Source: Bacteroides congonensis (GTDB taxonomy: Bacteria > Bacteroidota > Bacteroidia > Bacteroidales > Bacteroidaceae). From it: a stretch of 64,000 bases of DNA. The translations under genes were made by a program, and so were the position numbers. The stretch's first letter is position 1; every line of letters begins with the position of its first letter. The notes beneath the pieces were generated by a model. That model was not told where the DNA came from. It saw only the letters and a list, made by a program, of their open reading frames with translations, and ran no database searches. Where the stretch lies: positions 806,001 to 870,000 of the forward strand of contig NZ_FQXY01000011.1 in NCBI RefSeq assembly GCF_900130125.1. Reading direction: 5' to 3'. Positions 8,493 to 16,875 of this stretch are shown here, piece after piece.

Positions 8493-8939
8493 TTATTTCT
8501 CCAGCAACTCTTTCAGAAAATCATCCAACTCTTTATCCAGTCCTTTCAGCAACTCGTCATTCACCAATATCGTATCATCGTCCACCAGCAACAACTCTGC
8601 CACTGTCTCCTTATCCTCATCCACCAACACAAACGAGTAAGGTTTCAGAATCGTAACCTTGTCAAAGTCGCCCGCATCTTTCATCCTGCAAAGGATATTG
8701 CGCAGGGAAGGTTCCACGTTTTCCTGGAAATCATCGCCGTCATACGTAGCCCATTCTTCTATCATGATGTTTGCCAACTCTTCATCATCATCGTTGTAAA
8801 CAGTCAGTTGTCCCGAAGTCTGATCCGGTTGGAGATGAATGTCCGTAACAGCGGTTTGTTCACAGTTACATATATATTTAGCGACAGCCTTTTGGATAGC
8901 CGCTTCGATAATCGATAGTGATTGTTGGCTCAATTTCAT
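8493..8939 (-). CDS. Conserved acidic hypothetical protein
   Basis: 148 residues, not recognised as a named family. It begins MKLSQQSLSIIEAAIQKAV, has no signal peptide or membrane segment, and is strikingly acidic (DDDEELANIMIEEW, DEDKETVAELLLVDDDTILVNDELL), ending in a charged helix KELDDFLKELLEK. Probably cytoplasmic and mixed alpha/beta. A perfect -7 element (TACCTTTG) lies just upstream on the minus strand, so it is likely its own transcription unit. The long frame on the opposite strand over the same bases is judged a shadow. Function unknown. Confidence 0.75.
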   Translation of the reverse strand: MKLSQQSLSIIEAAIQKAVAKYICNCEQTAVTDIHLQPDQTSGQLTVYNDDDEELANIMIEEWATYDGDDFQENVEPSLRNILCRMKDAGDFDKVTILKPYSFVLVDEDKETVAELLLVDDDTILVNDELLKGLDKELDDFLKELLEK

Positions 8940-8960
8940 AGTTCCTTCTATTTGTTAGTT

Positions 8961-8968
8961 CAAAGGTA
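8961..8968 (-). promoter_or_regulatory. -7 promoter element for the 8493-8939 gene
   Basis: On the minus strand this reads TACCTTTG, a full match to TAnnTTTG, about 22 nt before the ATG. No clear -33 TTTG at the usual spacing. Confidence 0.5.
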
Positions 8969-8999
8969 TAAAAAAAATAAGATTTGATACACGATTTCT

Positions 9000-10106
9000 T
9001 TAAAAATCGTCATTAAATCGGCTCATTTGCATCTTTAGCTTGGGTAATTGGGCATTTCTCTCCTTCAATTCTGCCAAATACAAGCTGGTGAGATAATAAT
9101 TCGGCACATCGTCGATGGTAGCATGAGTGTTTTCAGTTACATTTTTTTTCTCAATCTTTTTGGCTAGCTGCTGAGCTTTTTCAGCCCATTCCTGTGCTTG
9201 GGGCAGACTATCTTTCATCTCATAGTAAACTGCAATATTGAGGGCAGCCCGCATCTTTTTCTTTTCACTCTTCGTACCCTCGAAAGCCTGAAGCCAAAGT
9301 TCGTGCGCGTTGTCCCATGAATTTTCGCGTACGTAGACGGCGGCATCCCGCATCGGCACTGAACCGCCGGTATATAGATACCTTGTCCCTTTTTTCCACA
9401 TCGGAACAATATACTTTACCGGAATTGTTCCTGCAAATTCAGCGGCTTCGTGCAACATCTCCCTGTCGGGAATCATATGCGTGGCAGCTTCTACTGCCGA
9501 AGCACCGAACTCTTCCCAAAAGATACTGTCGGTAGGGTGGAGTGTATTCATCGGTCTGCTTCGTTCGGGCAGGTAAATCCTGACGGTAGGGTACGCCTTG
9601 ACATCCACCGCTCCCTGGAAACAATTGAACTCATCCAGATACCGGACAGTCTTTGTCGCTTTAAGTTGCAGGTTTTCTACGGCAATAATCAAATCTACAC
9701 CCAAATCCGAAGCCAGTTGGCGGACTTCTTCCTGACTCAACGTACTTTCCCGAGCCAACTTGTCATTTGCCCGCAAAGCGGAATCGCAAATCACCACTTC
9801 ATCAAAATAGTTCTGATGAGCGATTTCTTCAGCCAGTGCCTCTGTCGCTACTTTGACATTTCCATTCGCGTAAGCTGTCGCACGGCTTACTATCGGTGAG
9901 TTTTCCCTGATTTTTTCAGATTGCGTTATCAGTTTGTTATCCGGCGCATTGCCGGTGTTATTCACGACTGCCACTTTCCGAAGTTGCGGTGGGAAGCTAA
10001 GGTCTGCCGGTTGCAGGTAGTCAATGGAAATCTGCTCCAGGCTTTGGCAACTACTCAATGCCAACAGGAACAAAGAAACGAAAGCCAGTGAATAAGATTT
10101 TGCCAT
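9000..10106 (-). CDS. DUF6340-type lipoprotein
   Basis: 368-residue lipoprotein with a signal ending LLALSSC (Cys at about residue 20). After the lipobox comes the conserved stretch ISIDYLQPADLSFPPQLRKVAVVNNT, which I associate with the Bacteroidales DUF6340 family. The C-terminal third (~270-340) has helical TPR-like repeats (ALNIAVYYEMKDSLPQAQEWAEKAQQL). No catalytic motif is evident. Probably periplasmic or outer-membrane anchored with a structural role. It lies downstream of secA on the same strand but is separated by a strong terminator and has its own -7 element. Confidence 0.7.
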   Translation of the reverse strand: MAKSYSLAFVSLFLLALSSCQSLEQISIDYLQPADLSFPPQLRKVAVVNNTGNAPDNKLITQSEKIRENSPIVSRATAYANGNVKVATEALAEEIAHQNYFDEVVICDSALRANDKLARESTLSQEEVRQLASDLGVDLIIAVENLQLKATKTVRYLDEFNCFQGAVDVKAYPTVRIYLPERSRPMNTLHPTDSIFWEEFGASAVEAATHMIPDREMLHEAAEFAGTIPVKYIVPMWKKGTRYLYTGGSVPMRDAAVYVRENSWDNAHELWLQAFEGTKSEKKKMRAALNIAVYYEMKDSLPQAQEWAEKAQQLAKKIEKKNVTENTHATIDDVPNYYLTSLYLAELKERNAQLPKLKMQMSRFNDDF

Positions 10107-10132
10107 AGTTTTGTTCTCTTTAGTAATTTGAA

Positions 10133-10140
10133 CAAAAGTA
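10133..10140 (-). promoter_or_regulatory. -7 promoter element for the DUF6340 gene
   Basis: Minus strand TACTTTTG matches TAnnTTTG, 26 nt before the ATG and just downstream of the secA terminator. Confidence 0.5.
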
Positions 10141-10155
10141 CTATTTTGAAAGAAT

Positions 10156-10200
10156 AAAAGAAAGTCTCAAACAGTTTTTAACCGTTTGAGACTTTCTTTT
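10156..10200 (-). terminator. secA terminator
   Basis: Perfect 17-bp stem (10156-10172 with 10184-10200), 11-nt loop, A/T-rich on both outer sides. It lies ~70 nt beyond the secA stop and is probably effective in both directions. Confidence 0.85.
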
Positions 10201-10267
10201 ATAAATAGAGAATTAAGAAATAGAAACCTCTTGTTTCTCAATTTTTAATTTTCAATTCTCAATTTCT

Positions 10268-13200
10268 TTAAACGTTTTTACCGTGACAGTTTTTGTACTT
10301 CTTACCGCTTCCGCATGGACAGGGATCATTGCGTCCTACTGTCTTTTCCGCACGGATCGGTTCGCGCTTCTGCTGTTCGCGAGTATCCTGGTTGGCAGCA
10401 GCCTGCTGGTTAGGATCAGTCAAATCCTGCTTGTTTTCACGATACTTGCTCATGTCCTGACGTTGTTCGGGAGCGGCCTGACGTACTTCTACACGGCGTG
10501 CAGCTTGTTCGTCCGGAGCTTCTTGTACAGGAATTTGTCCGCGCATCAAGATAGATACAGTCTGGTTATTAATCTTGTTAACCATGGCGTCAAACAAAGT
10601 CACAGACTCCAGTTTGTAAATCAACAGCGGGTCTTTCTGTTCGTAGCTGGCATTCTGTACGGAATGTTTCAGTTCGTCCAGTTCACGCAAATTCTCTTTC
10701 CATGATTCGTCGATAACGTGAAGCAGGATTGACTTCTCGAATGCTTTCACCACTTCTTTGGATTCCGATTCGTAAGCCGCTTTCAGGTTACAGGAGATAT
10801 TGTACATACGTTTGCCATCCGTGATAGGAATCAAGATGTTCTCGTACATATGTCCTTGGTTCTCATATACCTGCTTGATAACCGGATTGGCGATTTGAGC
10901 CAGACGTTCAGTCTTGCGCTTGAAGTTCTCCATCGCGATGTTGAAAGTCTTTTCAGCCAACTTATCCTTCTTCTCGTTGCGGAATTCCTCTTCGGTAAAT
11001 GGAGTTTCCATAGCCAACGTCTGAAGCAGTTCCATCTGGCAGCCTTCGAAATCATTGTTTTCGATAGCGTTGGCGCAACGATCCCAAATCATGTTCACGA
11101 TATCCATACCGATACGTTCACCCATCAAAGCGTGGCGACGTTTCGTGTAAACAACGGTACGTTGCTTATTCATAACGTCGTCATATTCCAACAGTCGTTT
11201 ACGGATACCGAAGTTGTTTTCTTCCACCTTCTTCTGCGCACGTTCGATAGAGTTGGAAATCATCTTGTGCTCGATCATCTCGCCTTCCTGAAAACCGAGT
11301 TTGTCCATAACGCTCGCGATACGGTCGGAAGAGAACAGACGCATCAGGTCATCTTCCAGTGACACGAAGAACACGGAAGAACCCGGGTCACCCTGACGTC
11401 CTGCACGACCACGCAACTGGCGGTCTACACGGCGTGATTCGTGACGTTCCGTACCGATAATAGCCAAACCGCCCGCAGCTTTCACTTCCGGACTCAGCTT
11501 GATGTCGGTACCACGACCTGCCATATTGGTAGCAATCGTCACTGCGCAACTGAAACCGGCTTTCGCTACAATCTCGGCTTCTTTCTGGTGCAACTTCGCA
11601 TTCAATACGCTATGCTCAATCTTACGCATGGTAAGCATCTTGCTCAGCATTTCGGAGATTTCCACCGAAGTAGTACCTACCAGTACCGGGCGTCCTGCCT
11701 GAACCAATCGCTCGATTTCTTCGATTACAGCTTTATATTTTTCACGTTTAGTTTTGTAAACGCGGTCATTCATATCCTTACGGGCAATCGGGCGGTTGGT
11801 CGGGATTACGACTACGTCCAATTTATAGATGTCCCAAAGTTCGCCTGCTTCCGTTTCGGCGGTACCGGTCATACCGGACAGCTTGTGATACATACGGAAG
11901 TAGTTCTGCAGAGTAATCGTGGCGAAAGTCTGCGTAGCAGCTTCCACTTTCACACGTTCCTTAGCTTCAATAGCCTGATGTAAACCGTCAGAGTAACGGC
12001 GACCTTCCATGATACGGCCGGTCTGTTCGTCTACAATTTTCACTTGTCCGTCGATAACTACATATTCGTCGTCTTTCTCGAACATCGTGTAAGCCTTCAG
12101 CAATTGGTTGATCGTGTGTACGCGTTCCGATTTAACTGCATAGTTAGTCAGCAACTCATCCTTCTTCTGAAGTTTCTCTTCATTAGTCAGGTTCGGCACA
12201 TTTTCCAGTTCCGAGAGTTGTCCGGCGATATCGGGAAGAACGAACAAGGTCGGGTCTTCAGAATTACCGGTAATCAGGTCTACGCCCTTATCTGTCAGGT
12301 CTACACTGTTCAGCTTCTCGTCGATAACAAAATACAACGGGTCAGTAACTTCGTGCATACGCTTATTGTTCTGCTCCATGTAGATTTCTTCCGTCTTGAG
12401 CATACCGGCCTTGATGCCCTGTTCACTGAGGAACTTAATCAAAGCCTTGTTCTTCGGCAGACATTTATGGCTACGATATAAGGAAAGGAATCCTTCTTCC
12501 GCCTCTTTCTTGTCATTCGATGCGATCAGTTTCTTGGCTTCTGACAGGTATTTGGTTGCCAATACCTTCTGTGCTTCTACCAGGCGTTCTACCAACGGGC
12601 GAAGTTGCTCGAACAGTTGGTCGTCGCCCTTTGGCACAGGGCCGGAGATAATCAACGGAGTACGTGCGTCATCGATCAATACGGAGTCAACCTCATCGAC
12701 GATAGCGTAGTTGTGCGGACGCTGTACCAGGTCTTTCGGGCTGATAGCCATATTATCACGCAGGTAGTCGAAACCAAATTCGTTGTTCGTTCCGAAAGTA
12801 ATATCAGCCATATATGCCTGACGGCGTGCGTCGGAGTTCGGCTGATGACGGTCGATACAATCCACGCTCAAACCGTGGAACATATAAAGAGGCCCCATCC
12901 ATTCGGAGTCACGTTTTGCCAGATAATCATTCACGGTTACCACGTGCACGCCGTTTCCGGTCAATGCGTTCAGGAATACCGGGAGAGTAGCTACCAACGT
13001 CTTACCTTCACCGGTTGCCATTTCCGCAATCTTACCTTTGTGCAGAACGACACCACCAAACAACTGTACGTCATAGTGAACCATGTTCCACACCGTGTCG
13101 TTGCCGCCGGCTAGCCAGTGATTCTGATAAATCGCCTTGTCACCTTCGATGCGGACAAAATCCTTTGTAGCAGCAAGCTGACGGTCGAAATCCGTAGCAG

Positions 13201-13588
13201 TCACTACGATTTCCTCATTTTCTGCGAAACGTTTGGCAGTTGACTTCACGATGGAGAAAGCGACGGGCAGAACTTCGTCCAGTGCTTTTTCATATTTTTC
13301 CAGAATTTCCTTTTCTGTCTTGTCTATTTGTGCAAAGACTTCTTCGCGGTCTTCCAGTTCGATACTTTCGATACCCGCTTTCAATTCTTCCACTTTCGCA
13401 CGTTCGGCGGAAGCCGATTCATAGATGTATTTTTTGATTTCTTCCGTTTTGGCACGGAGTGCGTCGTTGTCCAGTTTTTCAATCTCCGGGTAAGCAGCTT
13501 TAATTTTCTCTACCCAGGGTTTGATTTCTTTCATGTCTCGCGTGGATTTGTTTCCGAAAATCGAGCTTAAAATTTCATTAAATCCCAT
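10268..13588 (-). CDS. secA: Preprotein translocase ATPase SecA
   Basis: 1106 residues, the long form usual in Bacteroidetes. Motor ATPase that drives unfolded preproteins through SecYEG. The Walker A region is MATGEGKTLVA (GEGKT at 193-197); DEVDSVLIDDARTPLIISGP is the DEAD/Walker B region. SGMTGTAETE, TNMAGRGTDIKL and QLRGRAGRQGDPG mark the second RecA-like domain. The C-terminus ends in the zinc-binding tail RNDPCPCGSGKKYKNCHG, the SecB / phospholipid-interacting motif. The Gln-rich segment before the tail is a flexible linker. Monocistronic by context: terminator downstream, TAACTTTG promoter element upstream. Confidence 0.99.
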   Translation of the reverse strand: MGFNEILSSIFGNKSTRDMKEIKPWVEKIKAAYPEIEKLDNDALRAKTEEIKKYIYESASAERAKVEELKAGIESIELEDREEVFAQIDKTEKEILEKYEKALDEVLPVAFSIVKSTAKRFAENEEIVVTATDFDRQLAATKDFVRIEGDKAIYQNHWLAGGNDTVWNMVHYDVQLFGGVVLHKGKIAEMATGEGKTLVATLPVFLNALTGNGVHVVTVNDYLAKRDSEWMGPLYMFHGLSVDCIDRHQPNSDARRQAYMADITFGTNNEFGFDYLRDNMAISPKDLVQRPHNYAIVDEVDSVLIDDARTPLIISGPVPKGDDQLFEQLRPLVERLVEAQKVLATKYLSEAKKLIASNDKKEAEEGFLSLYRSHKCLPKNKALIKFLSEQGIKAGMLKTEEIYMEQNNKRMHEVTDPLYFVIDEKLNSVDLTDKGVDLITGNSEDPTLFVLPDIAGQLSELENVPNLTNEEKLQKKDELLTNYAVKSERVHTINQLLKAYTMFEKDDEYVVIDGQVKIVDEQTGRIMEGRRYSDGLHQAIEAKERVKVEAATQTFATITLQNYFRMYHKLSGMTGTAETEAGELWDIYKLDVVVIPTNRPIARKDMNDRVYKTKREKYKAVIEEIERLVQAGRPVLVGTTSVEISEMLSKMLTMRKIEHSVLNAKLHQKEAEIVAKAGFSCAVTIATNMAGRGTDIKLSPEVKAAGGLAIIGTERHESRRVDRQLRGRAGRQGDPGSSVFFVSLEDDLMRLFSSDRIASVMDKLGFQEGEMIEHKMISNSIERAQKKVEENNFGIRKRLLEYDDVMNKQRTVVYTKRRHALMGERIGMDIVNMIWDRCANAIENNDFEGCQMELLQTLAMETPFTEEEFRNEKKDKLAEKTFNIAMENFKRKTERLAQIANPVIKQVYENQGHMYENILIPITDGKRMYNISCNLKAAYESESKEVVKAFEKSILLHVIDESWKENLRELDELKHSVQNASYEQKDPLLIYKLESVTLFDAMVNKINNQTVSILMRGQIPVQEAPDEQAARRVEVRQAAPEQRQDMSKYRENKQDLTDPNQQAAANQDTREQQKREPIRAEKTVGRNDPCPCGSGKKYKNCHGKNV

Positions 13589-13633
13589 GTTATATAAGTA
13601 TGTTTATTATTTATCTATTTAAAAATTCTTGCG

Positions 13634-13641
13634 CAAAGTTA
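13634..13641 (-). promoter_or_regulatory. -7 promoter element for secA
   Basis: Minus strand TAACTTTG fits TAnnTTTG, ~46 nt before the secA ATG. No obvious -33 TTTG. Confidence 0.5.
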
Positions 13642-13694
13642 CATTAAAATGCTGATTTATTAATGTTTTGCACCCTGTTTTTGTGAGTAAACTT

Positions 13695-15269
13695 TTACCG
13701 TAAGTCAGTAATGGGTGCAGCCGAACAGGCATTGGGAGCCCGAATGCGCATGAAATGTGCCAGTGTAGGCGCGATATGTTCAATAGTTACAGGAGTCTGT
13801 ATGATAGCCGGTTTCACCGAGTGACCGATGAAAATCAGCGGTGAAGGTATAAATGAATGGCGTACTACTTTGCTTTCACTGGTGTTTTCGTCCACCATTG
13901 TCCATCCGGGAAGGACGTCAATCACCAGGTCGCCCGAACGTTTACGATGGTATCCGTTACGTATCTTGTAAATCTCCGGTGTCCATGAACCCAATAAAAG
14001 CCTGTTGGCGGAGTACGCTTCGTTCACTCCGCTGAATTGCATGAGGAATTCGGCGGACTTCTCTTGTACTTCCGTCAGGTTCAGTTGTTTTTGTTCCAGT
14101 AACTTATGGTTGAGGTAAATCTGCTGGTTATGATACGTTTCCACATATTTGCCTTCACCATATGTAGCCATCAGGTACATATTCAACAAAGCTGCGCAAC
14201 GGTTCAGGTAAAACTCTCCGCCGGGAATCTTATACAGTCCCGAATCGGCTGATTCGCTGTCCGTATATCCGGTGGAAGTGACGAAAAGAAGTACATTTTG
14301 CAGACCTACTTTCTTGTCGAGCAATTCGAGCAGGTTGGCAATGCTGCGGTCGAGACGTACATACGTATCCTGCATTTCCATGGCACATTCCTGTACGGAT
14401 TTATGTGCATAGTTACCGGCATAATAGGTCAGTGCCAATAAGTCAGTTATGTCATCCATGCCGATTGAACTTTTGTTCAGTGCTTCTTCGGCAAGAGCGT
14501 TTACTTCATCGTTCACAAAAGGGCTTGTGATGAAACGTCGGTACTTATTGTTACGGTCATCGTCAAATTTATATTTGAAAACCATGTCCCGCCAATCTGG
14601 CAGGAAAGTGTACATCCCACGTGGAAAAACAGGCTCCCAAGTTATGTTTGCAATACGAAAATCGACAGCTTGGCGGTCATTGTACTGGCTTGCCCACCAG
14701 GGAAATTCTCCATAATAAGTGGTTCCGCTCCATTTTCCCGTATTGGGATTCATCCAAAAAGCACCGTTTCCGGCATGTCCGGCAGCAAGAATAGCCGCGT
14801 CGCATTTAGGGGCGATGGCATATACAAGCCCTTTGCCCTGCGTCGCTATTTTAAGCTCGTCGGCAATGGTAGAAGTTAGTAATTTGCCGGGCGAACACGT
14901 TTGGTCGGTATAGTAACCCATGAATGCCGTATCGTCCGTGCTGTTGACAGGACGCAGGGTAGACGCGTCCATCCATCGTTTGGAGATGATTCCGTTCATG
15001 GAAGGAGTCGTACCGCTGTAAATGGCAGCTATGGCCGAGGCACGGTCTACACCGCTGAAAGTATATTGGGCATTATAGAACACTCTTCCCTCTTTCCAAA
15101 GGCGCTTGAAGCCTTTCTCGCCATAGAGTGACGAAAATGCTTCCAGGTAATCCGTACGCAGTTGGTCAATAGTCAGCCCTACCACAAGTTTAGGCGCGGT
15201 AGGCAACGACTGTGCTTGCAGTCCTGTGAAGGTGAGTACGGTGATGAGGGAAGTTAGTAGTCCTTTCAT
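13695..15269 (-). CDS. Alkaline-phosphatase-fold exported protein, probably catalytically degenerate
   Basis: 524 residues with a signal peptide (cleavage after LQAQ, ~20). The overall pattern matches PafA-like alkaline phosphatases / phosphodiesterases: VVGLTIDQLRTDYL at the N-terminus, IYSGTTPSMNGI near 83-94, DTYVRLDRSIANLLELLD near 301-318 and EHIAPTLAHF near the end. Key metal sites look lost. The usual D-x-x-G-H before DTYxRLDR reads AGNYAH, and the usual TxDHG reads FVTSTGYTD (329-337). Only the first Asp (D35) is clearly kept. I infer a pseudo-phosphatase or binding partner. Its ATG overlaps the lnb stop by one base (TAATG), implying translational coupling. An unusual active enzyme remains possible because my alignment is by eye. 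Confidence 0.7.
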   Translation of the reverse strand: MKGLLTSLITVLTFTGLQAQSLPTAPKLVVGLTIDQLRTDYLEAFSSLYGEKGFKRLWKEGRVFYNAQYTFSGVDRASAIAAIYSGTTPSMNGIISKRWMDASTLRPVNSTDDTAFMGYYTDQTCSPGKLLTSTIADELKIATQGKGLVYAIAPKCDAAILAAGHAGNGAFWMNPNTGKWSGTTYYGEFPWWASQYNDRQAVDFRIANITWEPVFPRGMYTFLPDWRDMVFKYKFDDDRNNKYRRFITSPFVNDEVNALAEEALNKSSIGMDDITDLLALTYYAGNYAHKSVQECAMEMQDTYVRLDRSIANLLELLDKKVGLQNVLLFVTSTGYTDSESADSGLYKIPGGEFYLNRCAALLNMYLMATYGEGKYVETYHNQQIYLNHKLLEQKQLNLTEVQEKSAEFLMQFSGVNEAYSANRLLLGSWTPEIYKIRNGYHRKRSGDLVIDVLPGWTMVDENTSESKVVRHSFIPSPLIFIGHSVKPAIIQTPVTIEHIAPTLAHFMRIRAPNACSAAPITDLR

Positions 15270-16456
15270 TATTTCTTTTTAGATGTCACTATTAAGTTGC
15301 TCGCTGAACGTATCAGCAAACAGAGTGCCAAAGGTACAACAGCAAAGTCAAATCTCTGCGGAATTAGTGGAAAAAGCACTATAAAAAGTGTTAAAACGAC
15401 TAGATTCAGGGTTAAATACCAACATTTCTTCCCTTTTCGGTCACAATAAATGATATATGGCAGGAAAAGAAGTTGTCCCGGATGGAACACCAGCAATAAA
15501 AAATTGGAGCTGACAGCCGGATGTTCAGAGAAGAGGGCAAGAAAGGCAAGAACGCATCCCACGATACCTGCCGCACCGAAGAGAAGTAGATCGACACCCC
15601 ATAATCCGGTTCTTCGCCGGATGCCGTATATGGTAGTACCGGCTGTTAATATAAATAGGAGTAACGCGCATTGCAGAGGAGTGGGTATCCATCCGCTTTC
15701 ATCCTCTTCGGGAGTTGCGTCCACGATCAATTCACAGGCTTCTGTGAGCGGACGTTGTATGGAGTCATTCTTAATCTGCGCTCCGGCAAAGGCATCCATC
15801 AGATAAAAAGGCGCAAACATCATCTGTCGTTGCGTGATAGGTTGGTCTGCTTCGCTTCCGATACATAAGTCAATACCGAAACGTGCCCACGGATGTTCTT
15901 TGCAATATTGATGTACAATATCACGGAATGAACGGGAACCGTCCTGCGGTTCAGTGGGATAAATCACTTTGCCTGCAATGCTTTCCTCTATCTTGTCACG
16001 GGGACGGGTAGCACAATTGTCGTAAAAAAAATTATAACGGTACACCCTGTTTTCAGGGCGGTGATTCTCTTGTAATAACCGGATTAGGTCGATTTTTTCT
16101 TCATTAGTCAGGTTCAAGGTCTGTTGCCACACGCTACGTCCGAAGAAAGCATATTCCCCTGCAAAATGGGAGTAATTGGTGGCTCCCAGTTGATAATCTG
16201 TCTCTCCGAGAGAAAAACGGAAAATGAAGTTTGGAGTATCGAAGCTGAATAAGCCGTAGTTGAAAACAACGTCTACACCCTGTGAAGGATTTTCGTAACG
16301 GATAGCTGTGTGTCCGAACAAGGAATATATCTCTTCTCCGGGAGCGCAGGTCAGCAGGCTGAGACGGATGGAGTCATTGCTGTTGGCAGTTGTTTGTCCG
16401 CAGGGCAGAAGCAACAAAAAAAGAGAAAAGATTGAATATAAAAAAGACCGTTTCAT
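15269..16456 (-). CDS. lnb: Lipoprotein N-acyltransferase Lnb (DUF4105 family)
   Basis: 395 residues from the ATG at 16456. A longer in-frame start at 16648 is rejected because it would translate an intergenic tandem-repeat array and because a near-consensus -7 element (TATATTCG, 16482-16489) lies between the two. Signal/anchor MKRSFLYSIFSLFLLLLPCG, then a periplasmic DUF4105 domain with LFGHTAIR (His49) and FFYDNCATRPRD (Cys148), a papain/NlpC-like His-Cys pair. About five C-terminal membrane segments follow (~235-390). DUF4105 has been identified in Bacteroides as the Lnb enzyme that adds the third acyl chain to lipoproteins at the inner membrane, replacing Lnt. The phosphatase-like gene follows with a 1-nt overlap. 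Confidence 0.85.
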   Translation of the reverse strand: MKRSFLYSIFSLFLLLLPCGQTTANSNDSIRLSLLTCAPGEEIYSLFGHTAIRYENPSQGVDVVFNYGLFSFDTPNFIFRFSLGETDYQLGATNYSHFAGEYAFFGRSVWQQTLNLTNEEKIDLIRLLQENHRPENRVYRYNFFYDNCATRPRDKIEESIAGKVIYPTEPQDGSRSFRDIVHQYCKEHPWARFGIDLCIGSEADQPITQRQMMFAPFYLMDAFAGAQIKNDSIQRPLTEACELIVDATPEEDESGWIPTPLQCALLLFILTAGTTIYGIRRRTGLWGVDLLLFGAAGIVGCVLAFLALFSEHPAVSSNFLLLVFHPGQLLFLPYIIYCDRKGKKCWYLTLNLVVLTLFIVLFPLIPQRFDFAVVPLALCLLIRSASNLIVTSKKK

Positions 16457-16481
16457 TAGTAGGCTCGTTTTATTTTTGCGG

Positions 16482-16489
16482 CGAATATA
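16482..16489 (-). promoter_or_regulatory. Near-consensus -7 element for lnb
   Basis: Minus strand TATATTCG, one mismatch to TAnnTTTG, ~25 nt before the chosen ATG at 16456. Supports the short lnb start. Confidence 0.4.
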
Positions 16490-16511
16490 CGAAGAATTGT
16501 TGGATTCGGGA

Positions 16512-16599
16512 AACAGAGCGTCTGTTTTATCTGAATAGAGCGTCTGTTTGGGGTAAATAGACGCTTCGTTTGGATGCAACAGAGCCTCTGTTTGAGGGA
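16512..16599 (+). repeat. Degenerate tandem array, 4 x 22 nt (AACAGAGCCTCTGTTT family)
   Basis: Units begin at 16512, 16534, 16556 and 16578. Three contain AAYAGAGCSTCTGTTT, an imperfect palindrome; the third is AATAGACGCTTCGTTT. The same unit family makes up the array at 37465-37552. It sits between divergent lnb and coaX. Confidence 0.85.
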
Positions 16600-16616
16600 A
16601 TATTTGTAAACTGGTA

Positions 16617-16716
16617 GCGTAACGCTTTGCGTAACACTGAATTTGCATTGCAATGCATTGTGAATTAATGGTTTGTATGTGGCGAAAAATAACGTGCGTA
16701 ACGCTTTGCGTAACAC
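16617..16716 (+). promoter_or_regulatory. Pair of 21-bp direct repeats around a 14-bp palindrome
   Basis: GCGTAACGCTTTGCGTAAC (plus AC) occurs at 16617-16637 and again, identically, at 16696-16716. Each copy itself contains GCGTAAC twice. Between them lies the perfect palindrome TGCATTGCAATGCA (16644-16657). Placed in the lnb/coaX divergent region, this looks like regulator-binding DNA; the regulator is unknown. Confidence 0.55.
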
Positions 16717-16844
16717 ATTATAAACAATAAATAATAAAATATCTATTTAAAAATAGATAGTTCGATTTTCGCAATAACCGGATTTTCTAAAATGAAAAAA
16801 CAAGATAATTCCCTCTATATGCTTCAATTTCTCTTTTTTTACTT

Positions 16845-16852
16845 TACCTTTG
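16845..16852 (+). promoter_or_regulatory. -7 promoter element for coaX
   Basis: TACCTTTG, a perfect TAnnTTTG match, lies inside the 5' part of the longer coaX reading frame. Transcription from here would begin near 16858, so translation cannot start at the upstream ATG (16792). Confidence 0.6.
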
Positions 16853-16875
16853 CGCCCGCTAAAGATGAAAATGCA

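Noticed and set aside
8472..8918. 148-residue plus-strand frame antisense to the hypothetical gene
   Set aside because: Composition (Ile/Gln/His-rich) is that of an antisense shadow; the minus-strand gene has a promoter element and normal protein composition.
10283..13570. Several plus-strand frames opposite secA
   Set aside because: All are antisense to a certain, highly conserved gene and show no independent features.
16457..16648. Longer N-terminus of lnb
   Set aside because: It would translate the 22-nt repeat array and lies upstream of the near-consensus promoter element and the true signal peptide.
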